6,904 bases of DNA from Chloroflexota bacterium (lineage in GTDB: Bacteria; Chloroflexota; UBA6077): positions 1 to 6,904 of the forward strand of contig JAJYKO010000290.1 in assembly GCA_021788565.1 (NCBI GenBank). The letters are read 5' to 3'. A program made the translations under genes and the position numbers. Positions 1-5,314 of this stretch are shown piece after piece; the stretch's first letter is position 1, and each line of letters opens with the position of its first letter. The notes under the pieces were generated by a model. That model was not told where the DNA came from. It ran no database searches and saw only the letters and a program-made list of their open reading frames with translations.

Positions 1-85
1 CTGGGAACTACGGCGTCCAAGCATGACAACTACCCTCAACTAACAGGCTGCGCCCATTCTACAACCTGCCCAGACTCACAGGTGA

Positions 86-499
86 GGGCACCGCAGGGGA
101 CTTTTTCAGCACTCTCCTAGGGGGGCGGCGCTGGAGCGGCACCTGAACCTGAGCACTGTAGGGGCCAACAAGGCGGTGTCGCCCGGGATCCAGGCGGTGG
201 CATCGAGGTTGGGGGCGGCGCTGGACGGCCGGCCGCGGCTGTTCCTGGTGAGGGGTGCCTTGACGGACCGAGACGCGGGGCTGGTTGAGGCGAAGGTGCC
301 GACCTGCACCGAGGAAGAGTTCGAGGGGTACGTGTGGGACGTGAGCAACGGCCGGAAGAGGGGAGAGGAACCGGTGAAGGTGGACGATCACGGGATGGAC
401 TGCGTGCGGTACGTAGTGGCGCACCAGGATGTGGTGATGGGAGAGCGGGCCAGGGGTCGAGCGCGGGGGGTGGTTGGCCAACTGGGTGGGACGGGGTAG
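86..499 (+). pseudogene. Phage terminase large subunit, C-terminal remnant
   Basis: The frame is open from 86 (after an in-frame TGA at 83-85) to the TAG at 497-499. It reads like the end of a phage/prophage terminase large subunit, the packaging motor whose C-terminal RNase H-like nuclease cuts concatemeric phage DNA. Visible landmarks, in order, are GANKAVSPGIQAV, DGRPRLFLVRGAL, an E-A-K-x-P-T-C-T-E-E-E-F stretch, GYVWDVSNGRKRGEEPVK and DDHGMDCVRYVV. The last is the usual C-terminal Asp-His-containing block (DDHGxDALRY type) of the terminase nuclease domain. Only about 137 codons remain of a protein normally 400-550 residues long; the ATPase domain is absent. A GTG at 176 could start translation but would begin mid-domain, so I treat the whole as a fragment. 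An upstream frame (27-146) is open across the G-run at 120-125, so a frameshift there is possible. The family assignment is from remembered motifs. Confidence 0.72.
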
Positions 500-515
500 T
501 GGGTGTTTAGGGGGG
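484..515 (+). other. G-quadruplex-type G-tract cluster
   Basis: Five G-tracts of 3, 3, 4, 3 and 6 bases (484-486, 488-490, 493-496, 501-503, 510-515) are separated by loops of 1, 2, 4 and 6 bases. This satisfies the standard intramolecular quadruplex pattern (four runs of at least three G with loops of 1-7). It overlaps the stop codon of the terminase remnant. Whether it folds or matters is unknown; the whole 1-820 region is G-rich on this strand, so it may be chance. Confidence 0.5.
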
Positions 516-823
516 ACCGGCTGTGGTGAGGCCCAAGGTAAACCTGGGGGGTCACTTCGGGGCCTTGTCTGCGGCAGGGGATCGGGCTTCCGTGGGGATC
601 GCGAGCCCGGTCCGCAGCTATCTGCCCTGAGGTACTGGCCACGCCCTGCCAGCGGGCCTGGCAGCGAGGCTCCCCGTTGCTTAGTGGGACGTGGATAGAC
701 GGGGCGTCGGTGGCCAGATGATCGGCTAGGTCGCGGAAGTCCAGTCCCCACCCTCTGGTCCATGATGTGGCTGGGTTGCCCAAGTTGAGAGGGGTTCCCG
801 GTGGCGATCTATTCAGTGCAGGG
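500..823. other. G-rich stretch with no supportable gene
   Basis: I find no convincing gene here on either strand. The long minus-strand frames are rich in Pro, Arg and Ser, which is what the complement of G-rich DNA gives, and they resemble no family I know. In the terminase context this could be decayed phage DNA (portal genes often follow terminase), but no portal motif is visible. Confidence 0.4.
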
Positions 824-1396
824 TTAGAGCGCCGACGCTTCAGCCTCGCGGATCACGGTTCGGAATTGAGTTCGCAACTCGCTGGGTGGCAGCGTGGCGG
901 CGGTGCCGAAGGTGGCCAGGAATTGGTCGAGCGGCCAGCGAAGCGTCAGCTGCTGACGAGCCATATAAATGGCGAGTTCACTGATCCCGTACAAGTTGGC
1001 GTAGTCGAGCAAGACGTAGCCTAAGAATTGGTAGAGCCAGAGCGTGTCGAGCCGCGGATTCGTGGTCGCTTTAATTTCGAGCAAACATCCATCCAGGATC
1101 ATATCGGCGTCGGCCCCGCCGATGTCCCTGCTTCCCTCGAAGGTCAGGTTAAGGATGACCGGCCAGCCCAGGAGGTCCTTGTAGTGGCGATGAAAGGCCC
1201 ACGACATCGCGCACAGGTCGTCAATCGCGTGGGTCGGCGGGATCGCGAGCAGTCCGGTCACGGTCTCCTCTTTGGCAGAAAGCCTGGCGAGCGTGGAGCG
1301 GCTGCGGGCGAGGAGAGCCCGATTGTTTGGAAACTGCTGCTCGAGGAACCGACGTACAGGGCTGTCATGTGTCTTGAGGTGAGAGGTCAATGACAT
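824..1396 (-). CDS. Orphan PD-(D/E)XK nuclease-like protein (190 aa)
   Basis: I do not recognise a named gene. The start at 1396 is chosen because GAGAGGAG (1403-1410) lies six bases upstream, an excellent Shine-Dalgarno. The frame continues upstream to 1546, but that extension is Arg/Cys-rich and has no comparable site. The centre carries a PD-(D/E)XK signature: GGADADMILDGCLLEIK at residues 93-109, with Asp98 (or Asp96), a short hairpin, then Glu107-x-Lys109, followed by an amphipathic helix with Gln123 in LWLYQFLGYVLLD. This Asp, Glu-x-Lys, Gln layout is the classic metal-binding core of restriction-endonuclease-like folds. The N-terminal 80 residues are helical and basic, with no signal peptide or membrane segment, so a cytoplasmic protein is expected. 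It diverges from the transporter gene and follows a phage remnant. A role in DNA cleavage or phage defence is inference; it may equally be a non-catalytic or housekeeping member of the fold. Confidence 0.75.
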   Translation of the reverse strand: MSLTSHLKTHDSPVRRFLEQQFPNNRALLARSRSTLARLSAKEETVTGLLAIPPTHAIDDLCAMSWAFHRHYKDLLGWPVILNLTFEGSRDIGGADADMILDGCLLEIKATTNPRLDTLWLYQFLGYVLLDYANLYGISELAIYMARQQLTLRWPLDQFLATFGTAATLPPSELRTQFRTVIREAEASAL

Positions 1397-1469
1397 TGCA
1401 TACTCCTCTCTGGTTCGGTCGCTGATGAGACCCGCGGATTTGGTTCTGGTAGTTGAGATTCGGTCATTA

Positions 1470-1498
1470 ATCATAATGCGGTGTGCAAGCCGTGGTGA
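1470..1498 (-). promoter_or_regulatory. Possible promoter for the 824-1396 gene
   Basis: On the minus strand TATGAT (1470-1475) matches five of six bases of the -10 consensus. The -35 position, 17 bases upstream (1493-1498, TCACCA), matches only three of six. It would give a leader of roughly 65 bases to the start at 1396. The call is weak. Confidence 0.25.
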
Positions 1499-1507
1499 CA
1501 CGCAGCG

Positions 1508-1536
1508 TTGACAGGTGCGAAGTCGATGTCTATTCT
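1508..1536 (+). promoter_or_regulatory. Sigma-70-type promoter candidate toward the MFS gene
   Basis: A perfect TTGACA (1508-1513) is followed after exactly 17 bases by TATTCT (1531-1536, four of six matches to TATAAT). Transcription would start near 1543 and reach the transporter start at 1867 after a leader of about 320 bases. It sits back to back with the weaker minus-strand candidate, and an imperfect dyad (1477-1504) lies beside it. Confidence 0.45.
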
Positions 1537-1542
1537 GCTTAT

Positions 1543-1866
1543 ACATGCACGCAAGGGCGGCGACTCCGGCTCTCGGCTTGGTTCCTGTAGGAGAGGAGAG
1601 TGGGTTCGTTCTCCTTCCTCCCTGGGCGAGGGACGCGGCTGCGGGTTACCGGCGGTGATCGGTCCACCGGCGGCGCGTTTGTGGTTGTGCCCTGCCTTCG
1701 ATGCTCCATAGTTGGGTTCCCGGCATGCGCTCCGCGTCTGCAACTGCCGCGGCTTGCAAATGCCCGTTACCCTGACCTCTCGGGTCGCCCTCCTCCAGTA
1801 GACGCCGTGCGCGACGGTGTACGATCCTCGTGGCGAGAGTATGGTGAACGCGAAGGGAGATTCGCT
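1543..1866 (+). promoter_or_regulatory. Long untranslated leader of the MFS gene, several hairpins
   Basis: There is no supportable gene in this stretch. An open frame runs through it from 1600 in phase with the transporter, but its translation (Arg/Pro/Gly-rich, no hydrophobic segment) looks non-coding. Small hairpins are visible: AGGAGA/TCTCCT (1594-1599 with 1610-1615), CGGTG/CACCG (1653-1657 with 1665-1669), ACGCCGT/ACGGTGT (1802-1808 with 1814-1820, one G-U pair) and CTCG/CGAG (1827-1830 with 1834-1837). The last two are 16-50 bases ahead of the Shine-Dalgarno. I recognise no known riboswitch class, and there is no run of U to mark a classical attenuator. Confidence 0.3.
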
Positions 1867-3174
1867 GTGACGTCGTATGATGAGACGGCCGCGGAGCCTG
1901 GGATTCTCAATTTCGATTGGTACCGAACCCTTGCCGGGCGCGGCGTTCACGCCTTCTGGGCGGCTTTCTTGGGATGGACGCTCGACTCCTTTGATTTCAT
2001 GGTCTTTTCGTTCAGTCTCACGGCCATCGCGGCAGCCTTCGGCCTTTCCCAGGGGCAGTCGGGCATGATCGCGACGGTCACCCTGTTGGTCTCGGCTTTC
2101 GGCGGGATGCTGGCAGGTACCCTGGCCGACTCCATCGGCAGGGTCCGGACCCTGATGGTCACGGTGGCGGTGTACTGCATCTTCACGTTTCTCTCAGGCA
2201 TGTCCCAGAGTTACGAGCAATTGCTGATCTTTCGAGCTCTGCAGGGTCTCGGCTTCGGCGGAGAATGGGCCGCCGGTGCGGTGCTTCTGGCCGAGATCTC
2301 CAACCCGGCACATAGGGGGCGCGTGATGGGGTTCATGCAGAGCGCTTGGGCAGTGGGGTGGGGGCTCTCGGCCATCGCATATATGCTTGTGTTCACCCTG
2401 GTGCCGCCGCAGCTCGGCTGGCGCGTCCTCTTCTGGCTTGGGATCTTGCCAGGGCTGCTGATTTTGTATATTCGGGCCAAAGTCCCCGAGCCCACGGTAT
2501 TCACCGAAACACGCCGGGAGAAGAATGCAGCCACGGAGCACGTGCTGGAAACCGGCGCCAGGGATGCGTCCCTGATCCAGATCTTCCGGCCCGACCTGCT
2601 GCGCACAACCATCCTCGCCTCGCTGCTCGCTACTGGTGCCCAGGGTGGGTACTATGCAATTTTCACATGGCTGCCTACCTACCTTAAGACAGCTCGCAAG
2701 CTGGCAGTGGTCGGCACAGGTGAGTATTTGCTGGTGGTGATCACGGGCGCCTTCCTGGGCTACGTGGTCACCGGGTACCTGACGGATTGGTTGGGCCGTC
2801 GCGGGACCTTCCTGCTGAACTCCATCGTTAGTGGTGTGGTGCTAGTCGTCTACACGCAGATCCCAGAGGGGGCGAACGGCCTGCTGCTCGTCTTGGGCTT
2901 CCCGCTCGGCTTCTTCGCCTCGGGCATTTTCAGCGGCTTCGGCTCGTATCTGGCCGAGCTTTACCCTAGCCGGGCCCGGGGTGCCGGGCAGGGCTTCTGC
3001 TACAACTTCGGTCGTGCGATCGGAGCCCTCTTCCCCACAGGGGTGGGCTTCCTGTCCGGCGTGGTCGGCTTTTCGGGTGCCATCGCGTTTGGCGCCGTGG
3101 GCTATGCGCTGGCGGCCGTGACGCTGTCGATGCTGCCAGAGACCAAGGGCAAGGTGCTGAAGGCGGTGGACTGA
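1867..3174 (+). CDS. MFS transporter, SHS-like (sialate/lactate symporter type)
   Basis: A 435-residue inner-membrane transporter, probably a proton-coupled symporter for an organic acid or sugar acid. The GTG start at 1867 is chosen because AAGGGAGA (1853-1860) precedes it by six bases and the next residues look like a normal cytoplasmic N-terminus. Around residues 36-46, GWTLDSFDFMV is typical of the sialate:H+ symporter (SHS) branch. The MFS motif A occurs twice, at 80-92 (G-x-L-A-G-x-x-A-D-x-x-G-R) and at 303-312 (GYLTDWLGRR), as expected for two six-helix halves. GGEWAAGAVLLAE at 131-143 and the following HRGRVMGF loop are also characteristic. A hydrophilic loop of about 40 residues (204-245) separates the halves, and the C-terminus ends PETKGK-x-x-K. 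Length is normal and the gene looks intact. The substrate cannot be read from sequence. It converges with the hydrolase gene at 3246-4136. Confidence 0.88.
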   Translation: MTSYDETAAEPGILNFDWYRTLAGRGVHAFWAAFLGWTLDSFDFMVFSFSLTAIAAAFGLSQGQSGMIATVTLLVSAFGGMLAGTLADSIGRVRTLMVTVAVYCIFTFLSGMSQSYEQLLIFRALQGLGFGGEWAAGAVLLAEISNPAHRGRVMGFMQSAWAVGWGLSAIAYMLVFTLVPPQLGWRVLFWLGILPGLLILYIRAKVPEPTVFTETRREKNAATEHVLETGARDASLIQIFRPDLLRTTILASLLATGAQGGYYAIFTWLPTYLKTARKLAVVGTGEYLLVVITGAFLGYVVTGYLTDWLGRRGTFLLNSIVSGVVLVVYTQIPEGANGLLLVLGFPLGFFASGIFSGFGSYLAELYPSRARGAGQGFCYNFGRAIGALFPTGVGFLSGVVGFSGAIAFGAVGYALAAVTLSMLPETKGKVLKAVD

Positions 3175-3175
3175 A

Positions 3176-3229
3176 GTCGAGGGGGATGAGGCAGCCTTTT
3201 GGTACGGGCTGCCTCATATCCCCCTCGAC
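3176..3229. terminator. Bidirectional hairpin between convergent genes
   Basis: The arms 3176-3196 and 3207-3229 are complementary over 21 base pairs, broken only by a two-base bulge (AT) in the right arm; the loop is ten bases. The hairpin starts one base after the transporter stop codon and ends 16 bases before the stop of the facing gene, so it could end transcription from both sides. No U-run follows on either strand, so it is not a textbook intrinsic terminator. Confidence 0.7.
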
Positions 3230-3245
3230 CTCCAGAGGTATTGGG

Positions 3246-4136
3246 CTAGTCCAACAGATGGGCCGGGTTGTGACGCAGGACGGTGTCCAACTCGGCCTCG
3301 CTTAGCCCGGCCTCCAGCAACCGCTGCACCTCGCTCGCGAAGGCTGCCCAGGGGGGACCGTAGCTCCTCTGCCCGAAATCGGAGGAGAGCAGGAAGCGAT
3401 CGGCGCCCAGGCGATGAACGCGATCGACGACCGCCTGGTGGGTCACCCCGGCCCACTCCGGGCGGAGGTAGAGAACGGCGAACTCGATGAATGCGCCAGC
3501 GTCTGCCAGCCTCAGCTGGGTTTCCAGGTCCATCGCGGTGGCCGCAAAGTCTGGATGGTTCACTATGATCCGCTTGACGCCCCTCGCGACGGCAGCGGGA
3601 ACGAGATTGAGGGTCTCGCTTGGGCTGACGTGGCCGGTGGCCAAAACGGCGTCGAAGTCGCGCACTAGATCCAGGATCTCGTAGACCGCGTCGCGTAGCC
3701 GGCCGTCCTCGTCCAGGATCGAGATCCCCTCTACTGGGCGGGAGGATAGGCCCGATCCCATTACCGGAACGGAGAATGAGGCCCCGCCGTGGTGCCGAAT
3801 GTGGTTGGCGGCGTGTATGGTAGGCAGCCAGACGACCCGGGCGCCCTGCTGAAGGGCTAGCTCCGCAGCGTGGGGGTTCAGGCCCCCGACGAACTGGTTC
3901 AGGACGATGCTTCCGACGGCCCGGTTTCGCGGCACCACATGGTTCACCAACTGTGCGCGCTCGGCAGTGGAGCCTTCGTGCGCCTTGAGCACAAAGCGGG
4001 TGATGCCCCATTCCTCCGCGCTGCGCGCCACCTCGATATCGTTCTGAGCGCGCGGGAAGAGGCTCGGCGCGGAGTGAAGGTGGAGATCAATGGCTTCATG
4101 CAAAACTCCCAGGGGACTTTCCGCAGCTTCTTGCAT
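3246..4136 (-). CDS. DUF6282-like metal-dependent TIM-barrel hydrolase
   Basis: A 296-residue cytosolic protein resembling the DUF6282 family, related to the PHP/amidohydrolase TIM-barrel enzymes. Likely metal ligands occur in the expected order: Asp17-x-His19-x-His21 at the first strand (AIDLHLHSAPS), His53 in the KAHEGST segment that follows Lys51, His108 (LPTIHAAN), His169 (ATGHVSPSE), His194 (IVNHPDF) and Asp253 (LLSSDFGQ). NPAHLL at the C-terminus matches the usual end of amidohydrolase-type barrels. The start at 4136 is secure: AGGAGG (4144-4149) lies seven bases upstream. There is no signal peptide. The reaction and substrate are not known for this family as far as I can say; hydrolysis of an amide, lactone or phosphoester is inferred from the metal site. 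It shares a terminator hairpin with the convergent transporter, which is compatible with, but does not show, a common pathway. Confidence 0.8.
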   Translation of the reverse strand: MQEAAESPLGVLHEAIDLHLHSAPSLFPRAQNDIEVARSAEEWGITRFVLKAHEGSTAERAQLVNHVVPRNRAVGSIVLNQFVGGLNPHAAELALQQGARVVWLPTIHAANHIRHHGGASFSVPVMGSGLSSRPVEGISILDEDGRLRDAVYEILDLVRDFDAVLATGHVSPSETLNLVPAAVARGVKRIIVNHPDFAATAMDLETQLRLADAGAFIEFAVLYLRPEWAGVTHQAVVDRVHRLGADRFLLSSDFGQRSYGPPWAAFASEVQRLLEAGLSEAELDTVLRHNPAHLLD

Positions 4137-4143
4137 GGCAAAC

Positions 4144-4149
4144 CCTCCT
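4144..4149 (-). promoter_or_regulatory. Strong Shine-Dalgarno of the DUF6282-like gene
   Basis: AGGAGG on the minus strand, seven bases before the ATG at 4136. It is the strongest ribosome-binding site in the window and fixes the start. Confidence 0.85.
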
Positions 4150-4211
4150 AGAACTGGTGTGTCAGCCGGCGCTGCTCTGTCGCTTCGAGAACGGTCACGA
4201 TCTGCGAGGAA

Positions 4212-4233
4212 GGCTCAGGCCATCCTGAGAGCC
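4212..4233. other. Hairpin between the small broken gene and the DUF6282-like gene
   Basis: CTCAGG (4214-4219) and CCTGAG (4224-4229) form a perfect 6-bp stem with a four-base loop; flanking GG/CC could extend it past a bulge. It lies 29 bases beyond the TAA at 4262 and 76 bases before the ATG at 4136 on the minus strand. It may end the upstream message or shape the leader of the hydrolase. There is no U-run. Confidence 0.3.
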
Positions 4234-4261
4234 GGCGTGACGATTTATGTCCGGATTGCAA

Positions 4262-4498
4262 TTAGGTTCGCCGTTCCCACATTGTGTCCATTTTCCTGAG
4301 GACACCGAGTAGCGTCTCGCGCAGGGACTCGAGGGCGGGGGCTCCTAGGGCGGGATTATATCAGGGCGTCCGTCGGCGGGTATTGCTCCAGCGGCCTGCC
4401 ATTCTTGCCACCTGGCGAGTGCTCGGTTGGCTCGTTCAAGGCGGGCCTCGTTGGCGGTCCGCCTTCGCTTGAGCTCACGCGGGGAGACGAAAATCCAT
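4262..4498 (-). pseudogene. Small coiled-coil-like gene with two compensating frameshifts
   Basis: From ATG 4498 the frame stops at once (codon 8). Removing one base from the C4 run (plus-strand G4 at 4481-4484) lets translation continue as a plausible protein: R-E-L-K-R-R-R-T-A-N-E-A-R-L, then ERANRALARWQEWQAAGAIP. That frame ends at a TAG (4345-4347). Near 4357-4364 (minus strand GATATAAT) adding one base returns to the original frame and reads PALGAPALESLRETLLGVLR, then KMDTMWERRT, ending at TAA 4262-4264. ATG 4498 and TAA 4262 share one frame, so the intact gene would be 78 codons. The product is Arg/Glu/Ala/Leu-rich, helical and probably coiled-coil; I recognise no family. An AAAGG 11 bases before the ATG (4510-4514) is a weak ribosome-binding site. 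The cause could be real decay or two sequencing/assembly errors; programmed frameshifting is less likely. Confidence 0.5.
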
Positions 4499-4561
4499 AG
4501 TGTGCAGAACCTTTATGCTAATTACTTTCGGGGTCTTGGAGCGCTCAAGCCGTTCGCGAAA

Positions 4562-5218
4562 TCAGGTGCGGCCGCGCAACCTGGGAAGCTGCAGAAACTC
4601 GCCGCCAAGGAACTGTGGCCCCTTGAGCACAACCAGGTTGAAGCGGGCGTCGGTAACTGAGGTCGGAACTGGGCCGTAGGGGCAGCAGTAGAAGAACAGT
4701 AGCAGATGCATCAGCCGCGGCCGGTCGCCGTTGAAGTGTCCGCGGATTGTGCGCAGGACGAACTCGAGGTTGTGGACAAGAAGGGAGTCTGCCGGCGGGA
4801 CGGACTTGCCGAGGACAGCGAGGCGTTGGGCTGTAGATTGAGATGCCATGAACTCGGGCCAGTCTACATCCTGCGTGAACCATTCATCGACGTACGCTTC
4901 GAACAGCTGATGGCGAGTGCTCTGGACCGGATCGATCACGATGGTCAGCCCGTTAGATCTCCACTTGGACTCGCCAAGGTAAAGGGTCTTGCGCGTCAGC
5001 AGGATGAAGTCGAACTCTCCGAATTCGGGGGATTTGGAACCGCCTCCGCGCCCGAAACTGGGGCGGAAGAACGCCTTGCAGGATTCGGGATCCGAGGGGT
5101 CGCCCAGTTTCGGCAGGATGTCGGGTAGTCTCTCCCGAAGTGCCCAGAGGGTGAGCGAGTCTTCGCCGTAACCGATGAGCTGCACGGTCGGACTCATCTC
5201 CGGTTGGGTATTGGGCAT
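4562..5218 (-). CDS. Orphan PD-(D/E)XK nuclease-like protein (218 aa)
   Basis: I do not recognise a named gene. Residues 65-86 hold a PD-(D/E)XK-like core: EFGEFDFILLT followed by LYLGESKW, giving Asp70 (with Glu68 two residues before), a 12-residue gap, then Glu83-x-Lys85. Downstream, VQSTRHQLFEAYVDEW (98-113) offers the Gln/His helix often seen after this motif. A Gly-rich turn, FGRGGG (55-60), precedes the core. The hydrophobic stretch LMHLLLFFYCCPYG (169-182) is more like a buried strand than a membrane helix. No signal peptide is seen. The ATG at 5218 is the most upstream start available (an in-frame TGA lies eight codons before it) but has no Shine-Dalgarno; an internal ATG at codon 8 is no better placed. 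It shares no obvious sequence similarity with the other PD-(D/E)XK protein at 824-1396 beyond the motif. DNA cleavage is inferred from the fold signature only. Confidence 0.72.
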   Translation of the reverse strand: MPNTQPEMSPTVQLIGYGEDSLTLWALRERLPDILPKLGDPSDPESCKAFFRPSFGRGGGSKSPEFGEFDFILLTRKTLYLGESKWRSNGLTIVIDPVQSTRHQLFEAYVDEWFTQDVDWPEFMASQSTAQRLAVLGKSVPPADSLLVHNLEFVLRTIRGHFNGDRPRLMHLLLFFYCCPYGPVPTSVTDARFNLVVLKGPQFLGGEFLQLPRLRGRT

Positions 5219-5230
5219 GAAAACAGTTAA

Positions 5231-5250
5231 ATGACGTCATCGAGATTGTA
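5231..5250 (-). promoter_or_regulatory. Possible promoter and operator of the 4562-5218 gene
   Basis: On the minus strand TACAAT (5245-5250) matches five of six bases of the -10 consensus; no good -35 is seen at 16-18 bases. Just downstream, where transcription would begin, is the perfect 10-bp palindrome ATGACGTCAT (5231-5240), a plausible repressor site. The resulting leader would be about 20 bases and carries no Shine-Dalgarno. Confidence 0.28.
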
Positions 5251-5261
5251 GTGAGAACGCT

Positions 5262-5308
5262 CGAGGAGACGCTCGTGCTGGGAAGGCGCCCAGAGGAGCG
5301 TCTCCTCG
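5262..5308 (-). terminator. Perfect 13-bp inverted repeat after the Lon-like gene
   Basis: CGAGGAGACGCTC (5262-5274) and its exact complement (5296-5308) can form a 13-bp stem. Inside it CTGGG (5278-5282) pairs with CCCAG (5289-5293), leaving a small internal loop and a six-base apical loop. It begins six bases past the TAA of the protease gene, the right place for a terminator, but no U-run follows on the minus strand. Confidence 0.55.
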
Positions 5309-5314
5309 GCTTCA

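Noticed and set aside
59..783. Long minus-strand open frames (234 and 131 codons) over the left end
   Set aside because: They are Pro/Arg/Ser-rich, run antisense to the recognisable terminase fragment and arise from the strong G bias of the plus strand.
1397..1546. N-terminal extension of the 824-1396 protein to an upstream ATG
   Set aside because: The Arg/Cys-rich extension overlaps the likely promoter region, and the internal ATG at 1396 has a near-perfect ribosome-binding site.
1561..1700. Resemblance to a dispersed intergenic palindromic repeat (CCTCCCTGGGCGAGG type)
   Set aside because: Only a short partial similarity from memory and a single copy in this window; it needs a genome-wide repeat search.
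1600..1866. In-frame N-terminal extension of 89 codons for the MFS protein
   Set aside because: The extension has no hydrophobic or family-like sequence, while the GTG at 1867 has a well-spaced Shine-Dalgarno and gives the normal family length.
3214..4011. 265-codon minus-strand frame overlapping the DUF6282-like gene
   Set aside because: It is Arg/Pro/Gly-rich with no recognisable motif; the overlapping frame has ordered metal ligands and a strong Shine-Dalgarno.
4284..4660. Plus-strand open frames of 62 and 77 codons
   Set aside because: They have no protein-like features and run antisense to the reconstructed small gene and the end of the nuclease-like gene.
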